Shown in pieces: positions 54,921 through 64,000 of a DNA stretch of 64,000 nt. The stretch's first letter is position 1. The number at the start of each line of letters is the position of its first letter. The stretch comes from Novacetimonas maltaceti (GTDB taxonomy: Bacteria; Pseudomonadota; Alphaproteobacteria; Acetobacterales; Acetobacteraceae), in contig NZ_POTC01000001.1 in assembly GCF_002906255.1 (NCBI RefSeq), positions 62,001 to 126,000 on the forward strand, in the 5' to 3' direction. Below the pieces are notes generated by a model, which was not told the DNA's origin, ran no database searches, and worked only from the letters and a program-made list of their open reading frames with translations. A program made the position numbers and the translations under genes.

Positions 54921-56201
54921 TCAGACCACGAGACTTAGCGGGTTTTCCACCACGGAACGGAAGACCGAGACCCATTGCGCGGCCAGCGCGCCATCAACCA
55001 CGCGGTGGTCCACCGACAGTGTCACGGTCATGACGGTCGCCACGCGGATCTCCCCCTCCCTGACCACCGGGCGGGCTTCCCCCGCCGCGATGGCGAGGAT
55101 GGCCGCCTGCGGCGGGTTGATGATGGCGGAGAATGCTTTCACTCCCATCATGCCCATGTTGGAGATGGAGAATGTGCCGCCCTGGAATTCCTGCGGCTTG
55201 AGCTTGCCCCCGCGCGCGCGCTTGATCAGGCCACGGGTTTCCGTGCTGATCTGGCCGAGGCTTTTCAGGTCGGCCTGCCGGACGATGGGCGTGATCAGCC
55301 CGTCAGGGATGGAAACCGCCATCGAGATGTCGATATTGTCGTAATGGACGGTCATGTCCCCCGCGAAGGAGACATTCACGTCAGGCACCCGGCGCAGCGT
55401 GATGGCTGCGGCCTTGATGAGCATGTCGTTGACCGAGATCTTGTAAGCCCCTGCCCCTTCCGCCGGGGACGCCGCGTTCAGTTGCGAACGCAGGGCCAGC
55501 AGGGCGTCGAGTTCGACATCCATTTCCACATAAAAATGCGGGATGGTCGATTTCGCTTCGGTCAGGCGACGGGCGATCACCTTGCGCATCGTCGAATTGG
55601 CGACGGTGTGATGCGGGGTGTCCGCCGCGATGGCCACGCCCTGCGCCGCAGGGGGCTGTGCTGCCGCCGTGGCCTGTGGTGCGGCAGGCCGTGCCGCGGC
55701 CTGTTCGACATCGCGGCGCACGATGCGCCCGTTCGGGCCACTGCCCCTGAGCGTGGACAGGTCGATCCCCTTCTGCCCTGCGATGCGACGCGCCAGCGGG
55801 GAGGCGAAGATACGCTTTCCTTTCGCCGGGGCAGCGGGTGTCGGGGTGGCGGGCGGTGCCGATGCGGGTGCTCCGGGCGCAGGTGCCCCGGCCGTCGTGG
55901 GGGCCTTGGCCGGCGTCGGGTCTGCCGCGGGCGTGGCCGGTGCTTCGGGCACGGCCTCGCCTTCGGCAACGAGGATGGCGATCGGCGTGTTGACCTTGAT
56001 GGCCTCGGCCCCCTCATCCACCAGGATGCGGCCAAGCACGCCCTCGTCCACGGCCTCGACTTCCATCGTGGCCTTGTCCGTCTCGATCTCGGCGACGACG
56101 TCGCCCGCGCTGACCGCCTCGCCTTCCTTTTTCAGCCAGCGCAGCAGCTTGCCTTCCGTCATGGTGGGAGACAGGGCCGGCATCAGGATATTCGTGGACA
56201 T
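54921..56201 (-). CDS. pdhC: Pyruvate dehydrogenase complex E2 (dihydrolipoamide acetyltransferase)
   Basis: The 426-residue protein has one N-terminal lipoyl domain (lipoyl Lys43 in ETDKATMEV), an Ala/Pro-rich linker, a peripheral-subunit-binding domain (about 125-165), and a C-terminal acyltransferase domain with the catalytic HRVVDG (His399). It forms the core of the PDH complex. The gene overlaps nothing but follows pdhB by 12 bp. The linker is highly GC-rich. Confidence 0.96.
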   Translation of the reverse strand: MSTNILMPALSPTMTEGKLLRWLKKEGEAVSAGDVVAEIETDKATMEVEAVDEGVLGRILVDEGAEAIKVNTPIAILVAEGEAVPEAPATPAADPTPAKAPTTAGAPAPGAPASAPPATPTPAAPAKGKRIFASPLARRIAGQKGIDLSTLRGSGPNGRIVRRDVEQAAARPAAPQATAAAQPPAAQGVAIAADTPHHTVANSTMRKVIARRLTEAKSTIPHFYVEMDVELDALLALRSQLNAASPAEGAGAYKISVNDMLIKAAAITLRRVPDVNVSFAGDMTVHYDNIDISMAVSIPDGLITPIVRQADLKSLGQISTETRGLIKRARGGKLKPQEFQGGTFSISNMGMMGVKAFSAIINPPQAAILAIAAGEARPVVREGEIRVATVMTVTLSVDHRVVDGALAAQWVSVFRSVVENPLSLVV

Positions 56202-56213
56202 CGCGTTGCTCCC

Positions 56214-57575
56214 TCAGACAATCTGCCGGACGGCGTTGAGGATCCACTCGACATTGGGCAATGCCAGCTTTTCAAGGTTCGCGGCAAACGGCATCGGCAC
56301 GTCGGCACCGGCGACGCGCACCGGCGGGGCGTCAAGGTAGTCGAACGCATGTTCGATCACCTGCATGGCAATTTCCGCACCGATCCCGGCGAAGGGCCAG
56401 CCTTCCTCCACACAGACAAGGCGACTGGTCTTCTTGACGCTGTTGACGACCGTTTCGGTATCGAGGGGACGGATCGTGCGCAGGTTGATCACCTCGGCGC
56501 TGATGCCCTGCTCCGCCAGTTTCGCCGCCGCCTCGAGTGCGACGCCGACCATGATGGAGAATGTCACGATGGTGACGTCGCTGCCTTCGCGCTCGACCTT
56601 GGCCCTGCCGATGGGCAGGATGAAATCCTCATCCACGGGACAGGGGAATTTCTGTCCGTAAAGGATCTCGTTTTCAAGGAAGATGACCGGGTTGGGATCG
56701 CGGATGGCCGCGCGCAGCAGGCCCTTCGCGTCGGCGGCGGACCATGGGGCGACGACCTTCAGGCCGGGCACGTGGCCGTACCAACTGGCATAGCACTGCG
56801 AATGCTGTGCGCCCACCCGTGCCGCCGCCCCGTTGGGGCCACGGAAGACGATGGGGCACGACATCTGCCCGCCCGACATGTAGCGCGTCTTGGCGGCGGA
56901 ATTGATGATCTGGTCAATGGCCTGCATGGCGAAATTCATGGTCATGAATTCCACGATCGGCTTCAGCCCCGTAAGTGCCGCGCCAATCGCCATGCCGGTG
57001 AAGCCCTGTTCGGTGATCGGGGTATCAATGACCCGCTTTTCGCCGAACTCGTCCAGCAGCCCCTGCGAGACCTTGTAGGCCCCCTGGTACTGCGCGACTT
57101 CCTCGCCGATCAGGAAAACATCTTCGTCACGACGCAGTTCGGCCGCCATGGCATCGCGCAGGGCCTCACGCACCGTGATTTCGCTGGTCTCGCCCCAGTC
57201 CTTCTCGATGCCGGCCTGCGTCACCGGGGCGGGCGGTACGGGCGGGGCTGCCGCAGGCGTAACCGCCACGGGGGCAGGACCCGTGCTTGGCGCGGGTTCG
57301 GCCGGGGCGGCGTCTGCGGCGGAACTGTCCTCCCCGGGGGCAAGGAGGATGGCGATGGGCGTGTTGACGGCGATGTTCTCCGTCCCTTCGGGTACCAGCA
57401 CCCGGCCTATCGTCCCTTCTTCCACCGCCTCGACTTCCATCGTGGCCTTGTCGGTCTCGATCTCGGCAATCACGTCGCCGGGGGCTACGTCTTCACCGGT
57501 ATTCTTCAGCCAGCGGGCCAGTTTCCCTTCCGTCATCGTGGGGGACAGGGCGGGCATCAATATCTGTATGGGCAT
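56214..57575 (-). CDS. pdhB: Pyruvate dehydrogenase E1 component, beta subunit with N-terminal lipoyl domain
   Basis: The 453-residue protein has a lipoyl domain (lipoyl Lys43, ETDKATMEV) linked by an Ala/Pro-rich stretch (about 80-120) to a standard E1-beta domain. The fused lipoyl domain on E1-beta is an alphaproteobacterial trait and not a mistake. It pairs with pdhA to bind thiamine diphosphate and decarboxylate pyruvate. It follows pdhA by 6 bp. Confidence 0.96.
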   Translation of the reverse strand: MPIQILMPALSPTMTEGKLARWLKNTGEDVAPGDVIAEIETDKATMEVEAVEEGTIGRVLVPEGTENIAVNTPIAILLAPGEDSSAADAAPAEPAPSTGPAPVAVTPAAAPPVPPAPVTQAGIEKDWGETSEITVREALRDAMAAELRRDEDVFLIGEEVAQYQGAYKVSQGLLDEFGEKRVIDTPITEQGFTGMAIGAALTGLKPIVEFMTMNFAMQAIDQIINSAAKTRYMSGGQMSCPIVFRGPNGAAARVGAQHSQCYASWYGHVPGLKVVAPWSAADAKGLLRAAIRDPNPVIFLENEILYGQKFPCPVDEDFILPIGRAKVEREGSDVTIVTFSIMVGVALEAAAKLAEQGISAEVINLRTIRPLDTETVVNSVKKTSRLVCVEEGWPFAGIGAEIAMQVIEHAFDYLDAPPVRVAGADVPMPFAANLEKLALPNVEWILNAVRQIV

Positions 57576-57581
57576 CTGTGT

Positions 57582-58592
57582 TCAGCTTTCGACAAGCACA
57601 TCGGTCCACAGTTCGGACGGATCTGGTTCGGGGCTGGTCTGGGCGAAGTCGCTGGCATCGGTCACGATGGCCTTGACCTTGGTATCGATGGCTTTCAGTT
57701 CGTCTTCCGTCGTGCCCATGGCCAGAAGTTCCTTGCGCACACGGTCGATCGGATCGTGGTTCTTGCGCATTTCCTCCACTTCGGAACGCTGGCGGTACTT
57801 GGCCGGATCGGACATCGAATGGCCGCGATAGCGGTAGGTGTCGACCTCCAGCAGCACCGGCCCCTTCCCCGCGCGGCAGTGGGCGACGGCATCGCGCGCC
57901 GCGTTGCGCACGGCTTCGACATCCATGCCATCGACATGGAAGCCGGGAATGCCCCACGGTTCGCCATTGCGCCACAGTTCGCGTGACGCGGATGCGCGCT
58001 CCACGCTGGTTCCCATTCCGTAGCGGTTGTTTTCAAGCACGAAGATGCACGGCAGTTTATGCAGGGCGGCGAGGTTGAAGCTTTCGTAAACCTGCCCCTG
58101 GTTTGACGCGCCTTCCCCGTAATAGGTGACCGAGACCTCGTCCGTGCCGCGATATTTGTTGGCGAAGGCAAGGCCGATGCCCAGCGAGACCTGCGCGCCG
58201 ACGATCCCGTGGCCACCATAGAAATTCTTCTCGCGGGAGAACATGTGCATCGATCCCCCCTTGCCGTGGGAATAGCCGCCTTCGCGCCCGGTCAGTTCCG
58301 CCATGACCCCACGCGGCGTCATGCCGGCCGCCAGCATCTGCCCATGGTCGCGATAGGAGGTGATGATCTTGTCACCGTCCCTGAGTTCCATGTGGATGCC
58401 GACCACCACGGCTTCCTGCCCGATATACAGGTGGCAGAAACCGCCGATCAGGCCCATGCCGTACAACTGCCCCGCGCGTTCCTCGAAACGGCGGATCAGG
58501 ACCATCTGGTAATAGGCTTCCTGCAACTCGGCCTGGGTCATGGCCCTGCTGTTGCGGCCGCCTGCCACATCGGAAACTTGTTTCTCACTCAT
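57582..58592 (-). CDS. pdhA: Pyruvate dehydrogenase E1 component, alpha subunit
   Basis: From the ATG at 58592 the protein has 336 residues. It shows GQEAVVVG, HGIVGAQVSLG and the TPP/Mg motif GEGASNQG...ESFN. It is the first gene of the leftward pdhA-pdhB-pdhC-lpdA operon. The promoter must lie in the 84-bp spacer after moaC, or transcription reads on from the trp genes. Confidence 0.96.
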   Translation of the reverse strand: MSEKQVSDVAGGRNSRAMTQAELQEAYYQMVLIRRFEERAGQLYGMGLIGGFCHLYIGQEAVVVGIHMELRDGDKIITSYRDHGQMLAAGMTPRGVMAELTGREGGYSHGKGGSMHMFSREKNFYGGHGIVGAQVSLGIGLAFANKYRGTDEVSVTYYGEGASNQGQVYESFNLAALHKLPCIFVLENNRYGMGTSVERASASRELWRNGEPWGIPGFHVDGMDVEAVRNAARDAVAHCRAGKGPVLLEVDTYRYRGHSMSDPAKYRQRSEVEEMRKNHDPIDRVRKELLAMGTTEDELKAIDTKVKAIVTDASDFAQTSPEPDPSELWTDVLVES

Positions 58593-58676
58593 TGAGTGTC
58601 CTTGCCTTCTTACGTGACGTACAGACCGGGCCAGACCAGAGGATCGCACGGCAGCACCGGCTGTGATGCAGTCTGG

Positions 58677-59177
58677 TTATCTGGAGGGCGGTGTCGTCCT
58701 TTCATAAAGCCCTGATGCGCCGCCGGATTTGTGGTGCAGGCAAATTTCACCGATCTCCATGTCGCGATCGACGGCCTTGCACATGTCATACAATGTCAGT
58801 CCAGCCACGCAGACAGCCGTCAGGGCCTCCATCTCCACGCCGGTCGGCCCGGTGGTGCGGACGCGGGCGGTAATCTCGATCCCGGACGCATCGCCGGCCA
58901 TGGGGTCAAGGTCGACCTTGACCGATGACAGCGCGAGCGGATGGCATAGCGGGATGAGGTCCGATGTCTTCTTCGCCGCCATGATGCCCGCGATGCGCGC
59001 GGTGGCCAGCACGTCGCCCTTGGGCGCCGCGCCGGAGAGGATCATGTCAAGGGTCGTGCGACGCATGGTGATGCGTCCCTTCGCCACGGCTTCGCGCAGG
59101 CTCGGCGCCTTGGCCGAGACGTCCACCATCGTGGCGTGGCCCGCCGCGTCGAGATGTGAAAGGGTCGCCCCCGTCAT
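58677..59177 (-). CDS. moaC: Cyclic pyranopterin monophosphate synthase
   Basis: MoaC acts early in molybdenum cofactor synthesis with MoaA. The 166-residue protein has the typical DVSAK opening, the [11 protein letters not shown] block, [20 protein letters not shown], and the closing KSGG. The start overlaps the trpC stop by ATGA. The trpC-moaC linkage is common in alphaproteobacteria, where moeA often follows; here pdhA follows instead. Confidence 0.96.
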   Translation of the reverse strand: MTGATLSHLDAAGHATMVDVSAKAPSLREAVAKGRITMRRTTLDMILSGAAPKGDVLATARIAGIMAAKKTSDLIPLCHPLALSSVKVDLDPMAGDASGIEITARVRTTGPTGVEMEALTAVCVAGLTLYDMCKAVDRDMEIGEICLHHKSGGASGLYERTTPPSR

Positions 59178-60040
59178 GCCGGGGTGGTTCCCAGCAGCGT
59201 ACGCACGGCATTTTCAAGGTCATCCGCGCGCAGAAGGCTTTCGCCCACCAGGAAGCCGCTGGCCCCCACGGCGTTCAGCTTCACGATGTCCTCGTGCGTG
59301 CGGATGCCGCTTTCGGAGACGATGATCCTGTCGGGCGGCACCATCGGCGCGAGTTCGATTGTCGTGTTGAGGTCTGTCTTGAGCGTCTTGAGATTACGGT
59401 TGTTGATGCCGATCAGGGACGTATCGAGCGCGAGCGCACGGTTCAGTTCCTGCTCGTCATGCACCTCCACCAGCACGTCCATGTCCAGTCCGCGCGCGAT
59501 GTCGAGGAGTTCCGCGGCCTCCGCATCCGTCAGGATCGCCATGATCAGCAGGATGCAGTCCGCACCGATCAGGCGGCTTTCATGCACCTGCCACGGGTCA
59601 AGGATGAAGTCCTTGCGCAGGATCGGCAGCTTGCACGCCTCGCGCACGCGGGTCAGGTCCTCGGCGCTGCCATGGAAGCAGGACCCTTCGGTCAGCACGG
59701 AAATACACGCCGCTCCCGCCTGCTCGTACTGCTGCGCGATGAGGGTGGGCTGGTAATCGGCGCGCAGGATGCCGGCGGAGGGCGAGGCCTTCTTTATTTC
59801 CGCGATCAGCCCGATCTGGTGATCGGCCGTGCGCTGCTTGAGCGCCTGCCCGAAGCCACGCGGCGGGGTCGCCACCTCACGTGCGCGCGCGGTGATTTCC
59901 TTGAGCGGCATGACGGTCGCACGCTGTGCTACATCCACCCGGGTCCGGGCGCAGATACGGTCGAGCACATCGGGCAAATCATCGGCATCCAGGTCCGGGA
60001 CAGAATCGGTCTGTTGCGGCATCATTGGCGTGTCGTTCAT
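59174..60040 (-). CDS. trpC: Indole-3-glycerol phosphate synthase
   Basis: TrpC closes the indole ring from CdRP. The 288-residue (beta/alpha)8 enzyme has [10 protein letters not shown] with the catalytic Lys, the later LRKDFILD Lys-containing strand, INNRNLKT and SESGI. No TrpF domain is fused. It lies 16 bp after trpD. Confidence 0.97.
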   Translation of the reverse strand: MNDTPMMPQQTDSVPDLDADDLPDVLDRICARTRVDVAQRATVMPLKEITARAREVATPPRGFGQALKQRTADHQIGLIAEIKKASPSAGILRADYQPTLIAQQYEQAGAACISVLTEGSCFHGSAEDLTRVREACKLPILRKDFILDPWQVHESRLIGADCILLIMAILTDAEAAELLDIARGLDMDVLVEVHDEQELNRALALDTSLIGINNRNLKTLKTDLNTTIELAPMVPPDRIIVSESGIRTHEDIVKLNAVGASGFLVGESLLRADDLENAVRTLLGTTPA

Positions 60041-60056
60041 TTTTTACCCTGTTACT

Positions 60057-61190
60057 CTATTCTGGCCTGTCCGCCCGGCATTCACGAACGGCTTGCAGCA
60101 CGGCATGCGCCGCGCCATTGTCAAGAACGCTGGCGGCCAAGGCAACGTTCGTACGCAGGGCGGCAATATCCAGCCTGTCGCCCTGAATGATATGTCCCCG
60201 TCCCGCGACATGCAGCGCGACGGCCGCGTTCAGCAGGACCGTATCGCGATAGGCGCCACGCGCGCCATGCAGCAGGTCGTTCAGTGCATGGGCATTGTGC
60301 CGGGGCGTGCCCCCGGCTATCGCCTCGATCGGTGCAGGGGACAGTCCCGCGTCCGCGGCCGTGACGATCCGTTCGCGGATCACCCCGCCATCAAGCGCGC
60401 AGACCCGGTTTTCCCCCGCAAGGGTCAGTTCATCGACCCAGCGGTTGTTGCCGCAGTCGCCGCTGACGCTCCAGACGCACTGCGATCCCTCGTCACGCAG
60501 GGTCTCGACCATCGGGCGCTGCCAGCGTGGGTCGAACACGCCCACCAGTTGCCGTCGCACATGCCCCGGATTGCACAGCGGGCCGACAAGGTTGAAGATG
60601 GTGCGGAACCCGAGTTCACGCCTGACCTGCCCCACATGGCGCAGGGCGGGATGATGGTTGGGGGCGGCAAGGAACGCAACCCGGCAGGCGCGGACCTGCG
60701 CACGGATGTCATCATGGCCGTCCGGCAGTCCGACGCCGAGTTCAAGCAGCACGTCCGTCGCGCCCGAGTGGGAAGACAGCGCCCGGTTGCCATGCTTGAC
60801 GACGGGAACATCTAGGGCCGCGAGGACGAAGGCCACGGCAGTGGACACATTGAAGGTGCCAAGCCCGTCCCCACCCGTGCCGCAGACGTCGATCGCACCG
60901 TCCGGCAGGCCCGTAACACCGATCATGCGCGCACGTATCGCGCTGACGGCGGCGCGCAGTTCATCTGCCGTCTCGCCCTTCATGTGAAGGGCGGTCAGGA
61001 ACGCGGCCAGACGGATATCTGGGACCTGCCCGTCCATGACCTGTCCGAAAATCCCTTCGGCAACCCGTAGCGGAAGGTCATGGCCAAGCAGCAGGTCCTT
61101 CATCATGCTGCGGAAGTCGGTGATCGCAGACGCATCAACCGCGGGAACATCAACCACAGGGGCGCGGGACGGGCCGGATGACTGTGCCAT
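60057..61190 (-). CDS. trpD: Anthranilate phosphoribosyltransferase
   Basis: TrpD transfers phosphoribose from PRPP to anthranilate. The 377-residue protein has the PRPP loop CGTGGDGLGTFNVS, the KHGNR motif and a later LGFRTIFN. It has an N-terminal extension of about 25 residues compared with the usual 340-350. It lies 6 bp after trpG and is not fused to a glutaminase. Confidence 0.96.
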   Translation of the reverse strand: MAQSSGPSRAPVVDVPAVDASAITDFRSMMKDLLLGHDLPLRVAEGIFGQVMDGQVPDIRLAAFLTALHMKGETADELRAAVSAIRARMIGVTGLPDGAIDVCGTGGDGLGTFNVSTAVAFVLAALDVPVVKHGNRALSSHSGATDVLLELGVGLPDGHDDIRAQVRACRVAFLAAPNHHPALRHVGQVRRELGFRTIFNLVGPLCNPGHVRRQLVGVFDPRWQRPMVETLRDEGSQCVWSVSGDCGNNRWVDELTLAGENRVCALDGGVIRERIVTAADAGLSPAPIEAIAGGTPRHNAHALNDLLHGARGAYRDTVLLNAAVALHVAGRGHIIQGDRLDIAALRTNVALAASVLDNGAAHAVLQAVRECRADRPE

Positions 61191-61196
61191 GGCCGC

Positions 61197-61799
61197 TCAG
61201 GCAGCCCTGGATTTGGGCGGGGCGGCACCCGTGCGCGCGATGGACAGGAAATTGGCCAGGATGTCGTGGCCATGTTCGGACGCGATGCTTTCGGGATGGA
61301 ACTGCACCCCGAAGATCGGCAGGTCGCGGTGCCGCAGTCCCATGATGACGCCATCGGCCGTCCATGCCGTGGGCACCAGCGTGTCGGGCAGCGTGTCGGG
61401 ATCGACGGTCAGGCTGTGGTAGCGGGTGGCGCGGAACGGGTCCGGCAGGCCCGTGAAGATGTCCGTGCCATTGTGCATGACGGGCGAGACCTTGCCATGC
61501 ATCGGGATGGGCGCGCGCACGACCCTGCCGCCGAATACCTGCCCGATCGACTGATGGCCGAGGCAGACGCCGAACATCGGGATTTCCCCTGCCGCGCGCG
61601 CGATCAGGTCACAGCAGATCCCGGCCTCGTTCGGGGAACGGGGGCCGGGTGAGAAGACGATCGCTTCGGGTTTCAGGCGCATCGCGTCCTCGACGCTCAG
61701 CGCGTCGTTGCGACGGACGTCACAGCGCTCCCCCAGATCCCCCAGATAGTGGACGAGGTTGAAGGTGAAGCTGTCATAATTGTCGATCAGCAGGATCAT
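61197..61799 (-). CDS. trpG: Anthranilate synthase component II (glutaminase)
   Basis: TrpG supplies ammonia to TrpE. The 200-residue class I amidotransferase has the nucleophile Cys79 in GVCLGHQ and the HPES His-Glu pair. It can also serve p-aminobenzoate synthesis (PabA) in organisms without a second copy. It is separated from trpE by 86 bp. Confidence 0.95.
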   Translation of the reverse strand: MILLIDNYDSFTFNLVHYLGDLGERCDVRRNDALSVEDAMRLKPEAIVFSPGPRSPNEAGICCDLIARAAGEIPMFGVCLGHQSIGQVFGGRVVRAPIPMHGKVSPVMHNGTDIFTGLPDPFRATRYHSLTVDPDTLPDTLVPTAWTADGVIMGLRHRDLPIFGVQFHPESIASEHGHDILANFLSIARTGAAPPKSRAA

Positions 61800-61885
61800 G
61801 ACGATATCATGACCGTCCGGCGTGGCAGGGTCAAATCCCTGTTGGGGAGAACGGTAAAATAAATGTGTGTATTCCTGTACAACAT

Positions 61886-63475
61886 TTATTCACCACTCCG
61901 CTGTGGCTGTTCACGGCTGGCGAAACGCACGGCTTCCTCGGCTGCGCGGAACAGGGCGCGGGCTTTCTGGCGGGTTTCTTCGTATTCCGCCTCGGGGATG
62001 CTGTCGGCCACGACGCCGCATCCGGCCTGCACATACATCCTGCCGTCCTTGACCACCGCCATGCGCAGCCCGATGCAGGTGTCCATCTGCCCTTCCGGAC
62101 CGAAATAGCCGATGCACCCGGCATAGGTCGCCCGGCGCGTCGGTTCGACCTCGTCAATGATTTCCATGGCCCGGATCTTGGGCGCGCCGGTCAGCGTGCC
62201 CGCCGGGAAGCCCGCCATCAGGGCGTCAAGCGCCTCAAGCTCCGGCCGGATGGTACCTTCCACGTTGGATGAAATGTGCATCACATGGCTGAACCGTTCG
62301 ATGACGAACTGTTCCGTCACCCTGACGGAGCCGAGTTCGCATGCCTTGCCCACGTCATTCCGGCCAAGGTCGATCAGCATGAGATGTTCGGCCCGCTCCT
62401 TGGGGTCGGCAAGCAGGTCCTGCTCCAGCGCCACGTCCTCGGCCGCGGTGCGCCCGCGTGGTCGTGTCCCGGCCAGTGGGCGCACGGTCATCGTGCCGTC
62501 GCGCAACCGCACCAGGATCTCTGGCGAGGACCCGACAAGGCTGAACCCGTCAAGGTCGAGGTAGAACAGGAACGGCGCCGGATTGATACGGCGCAGCGCA
62601 CGGTACAGCGCGAAGGGCGGCAGGGTGAAATCCGCCTCGAACCGCTGGCTGGGCACGACCTGGAACGCATCGCCCGCAGCGATATAATCCTGGATGCGGC
62701 GCACCACGGCGCAGAATTCCTCCCGCGTGAACGGGGATGTGGGCACGGGCGGGGCGATGGCCCCCGTTTCCTGCTGTGGCGTGGGCAGTGGCGTGGCCAG
62801 TGCCGCGCTGGCCTGCCGCAGGAGTTCCTGCCCCCTGTCCCATGTCTCCTCGGCCGGGGTGTCCGCGTCGGGGCGCAATGGCACCGCAAGCAGCAGTTCA
62901 TCACGCACGGTATCGAAAATGGCGAACAGCCCGGGGCGGATCATGATCCCCTCCGGCAGGTCAAGGTCGTCGGGCGGAATATCCGGCAGGTATTCCATCT
63001 GCCGGATCATGTCATAGCCGAGGTACCCGAACACCCCGCCCGTCATCGGGGGCAGGTAGTCGGGAAGTTCGATGCGGCTGGCGTGGAGCACGTCGCGCAG
63101 GGAGGCCAGCGGCGGGCGGGTATCGGCGTGGAATTCGTGCCGGGCGGCGGACGGGTCCGTACACAGGCTGGCGTGGCCGTCATGGCAGCGCCAGATCAGG
63201 TCAGGCAGCAACCCGATCACCGAATAGCGCCCGCGGGAGACGCCGCCTTCCACGCTTTCGAACAGGAAGGCGTTGCGTCCGCCCGTGCCGCCGCCATGCC
63301 GCCGGGCCAGTGGCGAGAGGTGCAGGAAGGCCGCGACCGGCGTCAGCAGGTCCGCAGGTTCCACCCGCCATGCGACTGTCGCCTTCCCGGCGCGCAGCAT
63401 GTCCAGCGCCTCTTTTCGGTCAGGGGCGGGTGTTGCCCGGAACGAAGGGATGAACTGCGAAGGGTCTGTGCTCAC
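61886..63475 (-). CDS. trpE: Anthranilate synthase component I
   Basis: TrpE makes anthranilate from chorismate and is normally inhibited by tryptophan. The 529-residue protein starts at a GTG that overlaps the upstream stop (GTGA). It shows PSQRFE, the GTRPRG block, DLGRNDVG and [10 protein letters not shown] near the C-terminus. The length matches a stand-alone TrpE and not a TrpE-TrpG fusion. Confidence 0.97.
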   Translation of the reverse strand: MSTDPSQFIPSFRATPAPDRKEALDMLRAGKATVAWRVEPADLLTPVAAFLHLSPLARRHGGGTGGRNAFLFESVEGGVSRGRYSVIGLLPDLIWRCHDGHASLCTDPSAARHEFHADTRPPLASLRDVLHASRIELPDYLPPMTGGVFGYLGYDMIRQMEYLPDIPPDDLDLPEGIMIRPGLFAIFDTVRDELLLAVPLRPDADTPAEETWDRGQELLRQASAALATPLPTPQQETGAIAPPVPTSPFTREEFCAVVRRIQDYIAAGDAFQVVPSQRFEADFTLPPFALYRALRRINPAPFLFYLDLDGFSLVGSSPEILVRLRDGTMTVRPLAGTRPRGRTAAEDVALEQDLLADPKERAEHLMLIDLGRNDVGKACELGSVRVTEQFVIERFSHVMHISSNVEGTIRPELEALDALMAGFPAGTLTGAPKIRAMEIIDEVEPTRRATYAGCIGYFGPEGQMDTCIGLRMAVVKDGRMYVQAGCGVVADSIPEAEYEETRQKARALFRAAEEAVRFASREQPQRSGE

Positions 63476-63999
63476 TGTCCTGCCTCTGCATTGCCCTTGC
63501 CGGAAACGGCGGACATGACGGCGTTGATGGCGCTCGGGTTGGGTTTGGGTTTCACGATCGCCTGCAGGGCCTGAGCATAGCTCATCTCCACATCGTCGGC
63601 CACGGCCTGCGACAGGGTGGTGCGGATGCGATCGAACAGCATGCGCTGTGCCGCCGGATCCGGGGTGGAGATGTCCGTCAGCGTCGCGACATAGAAGGCC
63701 CCGTCTGCCTCCACCATCAGGCTCTGTCCCGTGTGGTCGAGGCGGAAGGCGATTTCCGCGACGTCATGCGGGACTTCGTTCACGTCATGCGTGCGGGAGA
63801 ACGGCGCGCTGTGGACCATGTCGGCCACGGCGGGCTGGATATGGGCAAGGCCGCCCCCATCCTGTGCCTGGGTGTAAAGCATGGTTGCGGCCTGGTCGGC
63901 GGCGTGGCGGCGGGCATCGTCCATCCAGGCATCGCGGACCTTCTGCGCGGCGTCTTCATACGACTGCGCGCGTGCGGGTGTCTCCCCATCGATGGAGAC
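63472..63999 (-). CDS. PpiD-like peptidyl-prolyl isomerase, C-terminal part
   Basis: The frame is open to the right edge, and 175 residues of the C-terminus are seen. It shows the helical tail region typical of PpiD/SurA-type foldases (RRHAADQAATMLYTQAQ, then a long beta/helix part). The catalytic parvulin domain and membrane anchor lie outside the window. It precedes trpE in many alphaproteobacteria, which supports the call. The stop overlaps the trpE GTG by 4 bp. Confidence 0.75.
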   Translation of the reverse strand, partial: VSIDGETPARAQSYEDAAQKVRDAWMDDARRHAADQAATMLYTQAQDGGGLAHIQPAVADMVHSAPFSRTHDVNEVPHDVAEIAFRLDHTGQSLMVEADGAFYVATLTDISTPDPAAQRMLFDRIRTTLSQAVADDVEMSYAQALQAIVKPKPNPSAINAVMSAVSGKGNAEAGQ

Positions 64000-64000
64000 G

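Noticed and set aside
54975-57986. A 1003-codon open frame on the plus strand across the PDH genes
   Set aside because: It is the mirror of pdhC, pdhB and pdhA, with low-complexity Gly/Arg/Cys stretches produced by their linkers. No start signal or domain.
61800-61885. Trp attenuator between trpE and trpG
   Set aside because: The 86-bp gap lies after trpE and not before it, and no Trp-codon-rich leader with alternative hairpins is visible. The start of trpE overlaps the upstream gene, leaving no room there.

Overview
The window is GC-rich chromosomal DNA from an alphaproteobacterium, most probably an acetic acid bacterium (Acetobacteraceae; a Komagataeibacter/Gluconacetobacter-like genome is my best guess). 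The signs are a pyruvate dehydrogenase E1-beta with its own lipoyl domain, small PurL with separate PurS and PurQ, the order mltB-dacA-tmk-holB-metG-tatD, and trpE-trpG-trpD-trpC-moaC behind a PpiD-like foldase. The genus is inferred from gene order and protein character, not from a search. There is no rRNA, CRISPR array, phage, transposase or plasmid gene. One tRNA (Met, CAT) was found.

Layout. 0-10.3 kb: the end of an L,D-transpeptidase, a CPA1-type cation/proton antiporter, rsmB and guaB, and the conserved prkA-yeaH-spoVR triad. 10.5-17.6 kb: a tightly packed leftward operon, mltB-dacA-tmk-holB-metG-tatD-MBL hydrolase, with mostly 4-bp stop/start overlaps. 17.9-23.1 kb: an envelope-themed stretch with a DedA protein coupled to a membrane-anchored ATP-grasp protein, an orphan MlaD-like protein, UppP, an SGNH hydrolase and an MscS channel. 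23.2-32.1 kb: tRNA-Met inside a perfect inverted repeat, then an accessory-looking region of orphan small secreted or membrane proteins, a GT8-like glycosyltransferase, a sugar porter, a GT-C-like membrane protein, a CsbD-like protein, AT-rich spacers and many hairpins. 32.2-39.7 kb: alcohol dehydrogenase, a metC-like lyase with sseA, an AI-2E-type permease coupled to an EEP-family protein, cardiolipin synthase and YraN.

39.8-47.1 kb: purine synthesis read leftward, purB, an NRDE protein, purC-purS-(Rap1a/Tai-like protein)-purQ-purL, then bolA-grxD and a clear rho-independent terminator. 47.1-51.4 kb: a 0.6-kb AT-rich gap with a possible 34-residue peptide gene, then terC-slt-pgpA-pncC. 51.5-58.6 kb: a small secreted protein, the COQ10/RatA-like gene, lipA and the complete pyruvate dehydrogenase set lpdA-pdhC-pdhB-pdhA. 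58.7-64 kb: moaC-trpC-trpD-trpG-trpE and the C-terminal part of a PpiD-like foldase, cut by the window end.

Most of the window is core metabolism: IMP and GMP synthesis, tryptophan synthesis, pyruvate oxidation with lipoate synthesis, and murein and undecaprenyl-phosphate recycling. The less explained parts are the DedA/ATP-grasp pair, the Tai-like protein embedded in the purine operon, and the orphan small-protein region after tRNA-Met. No wholly new multi-gene system can be proven from sequence alone.
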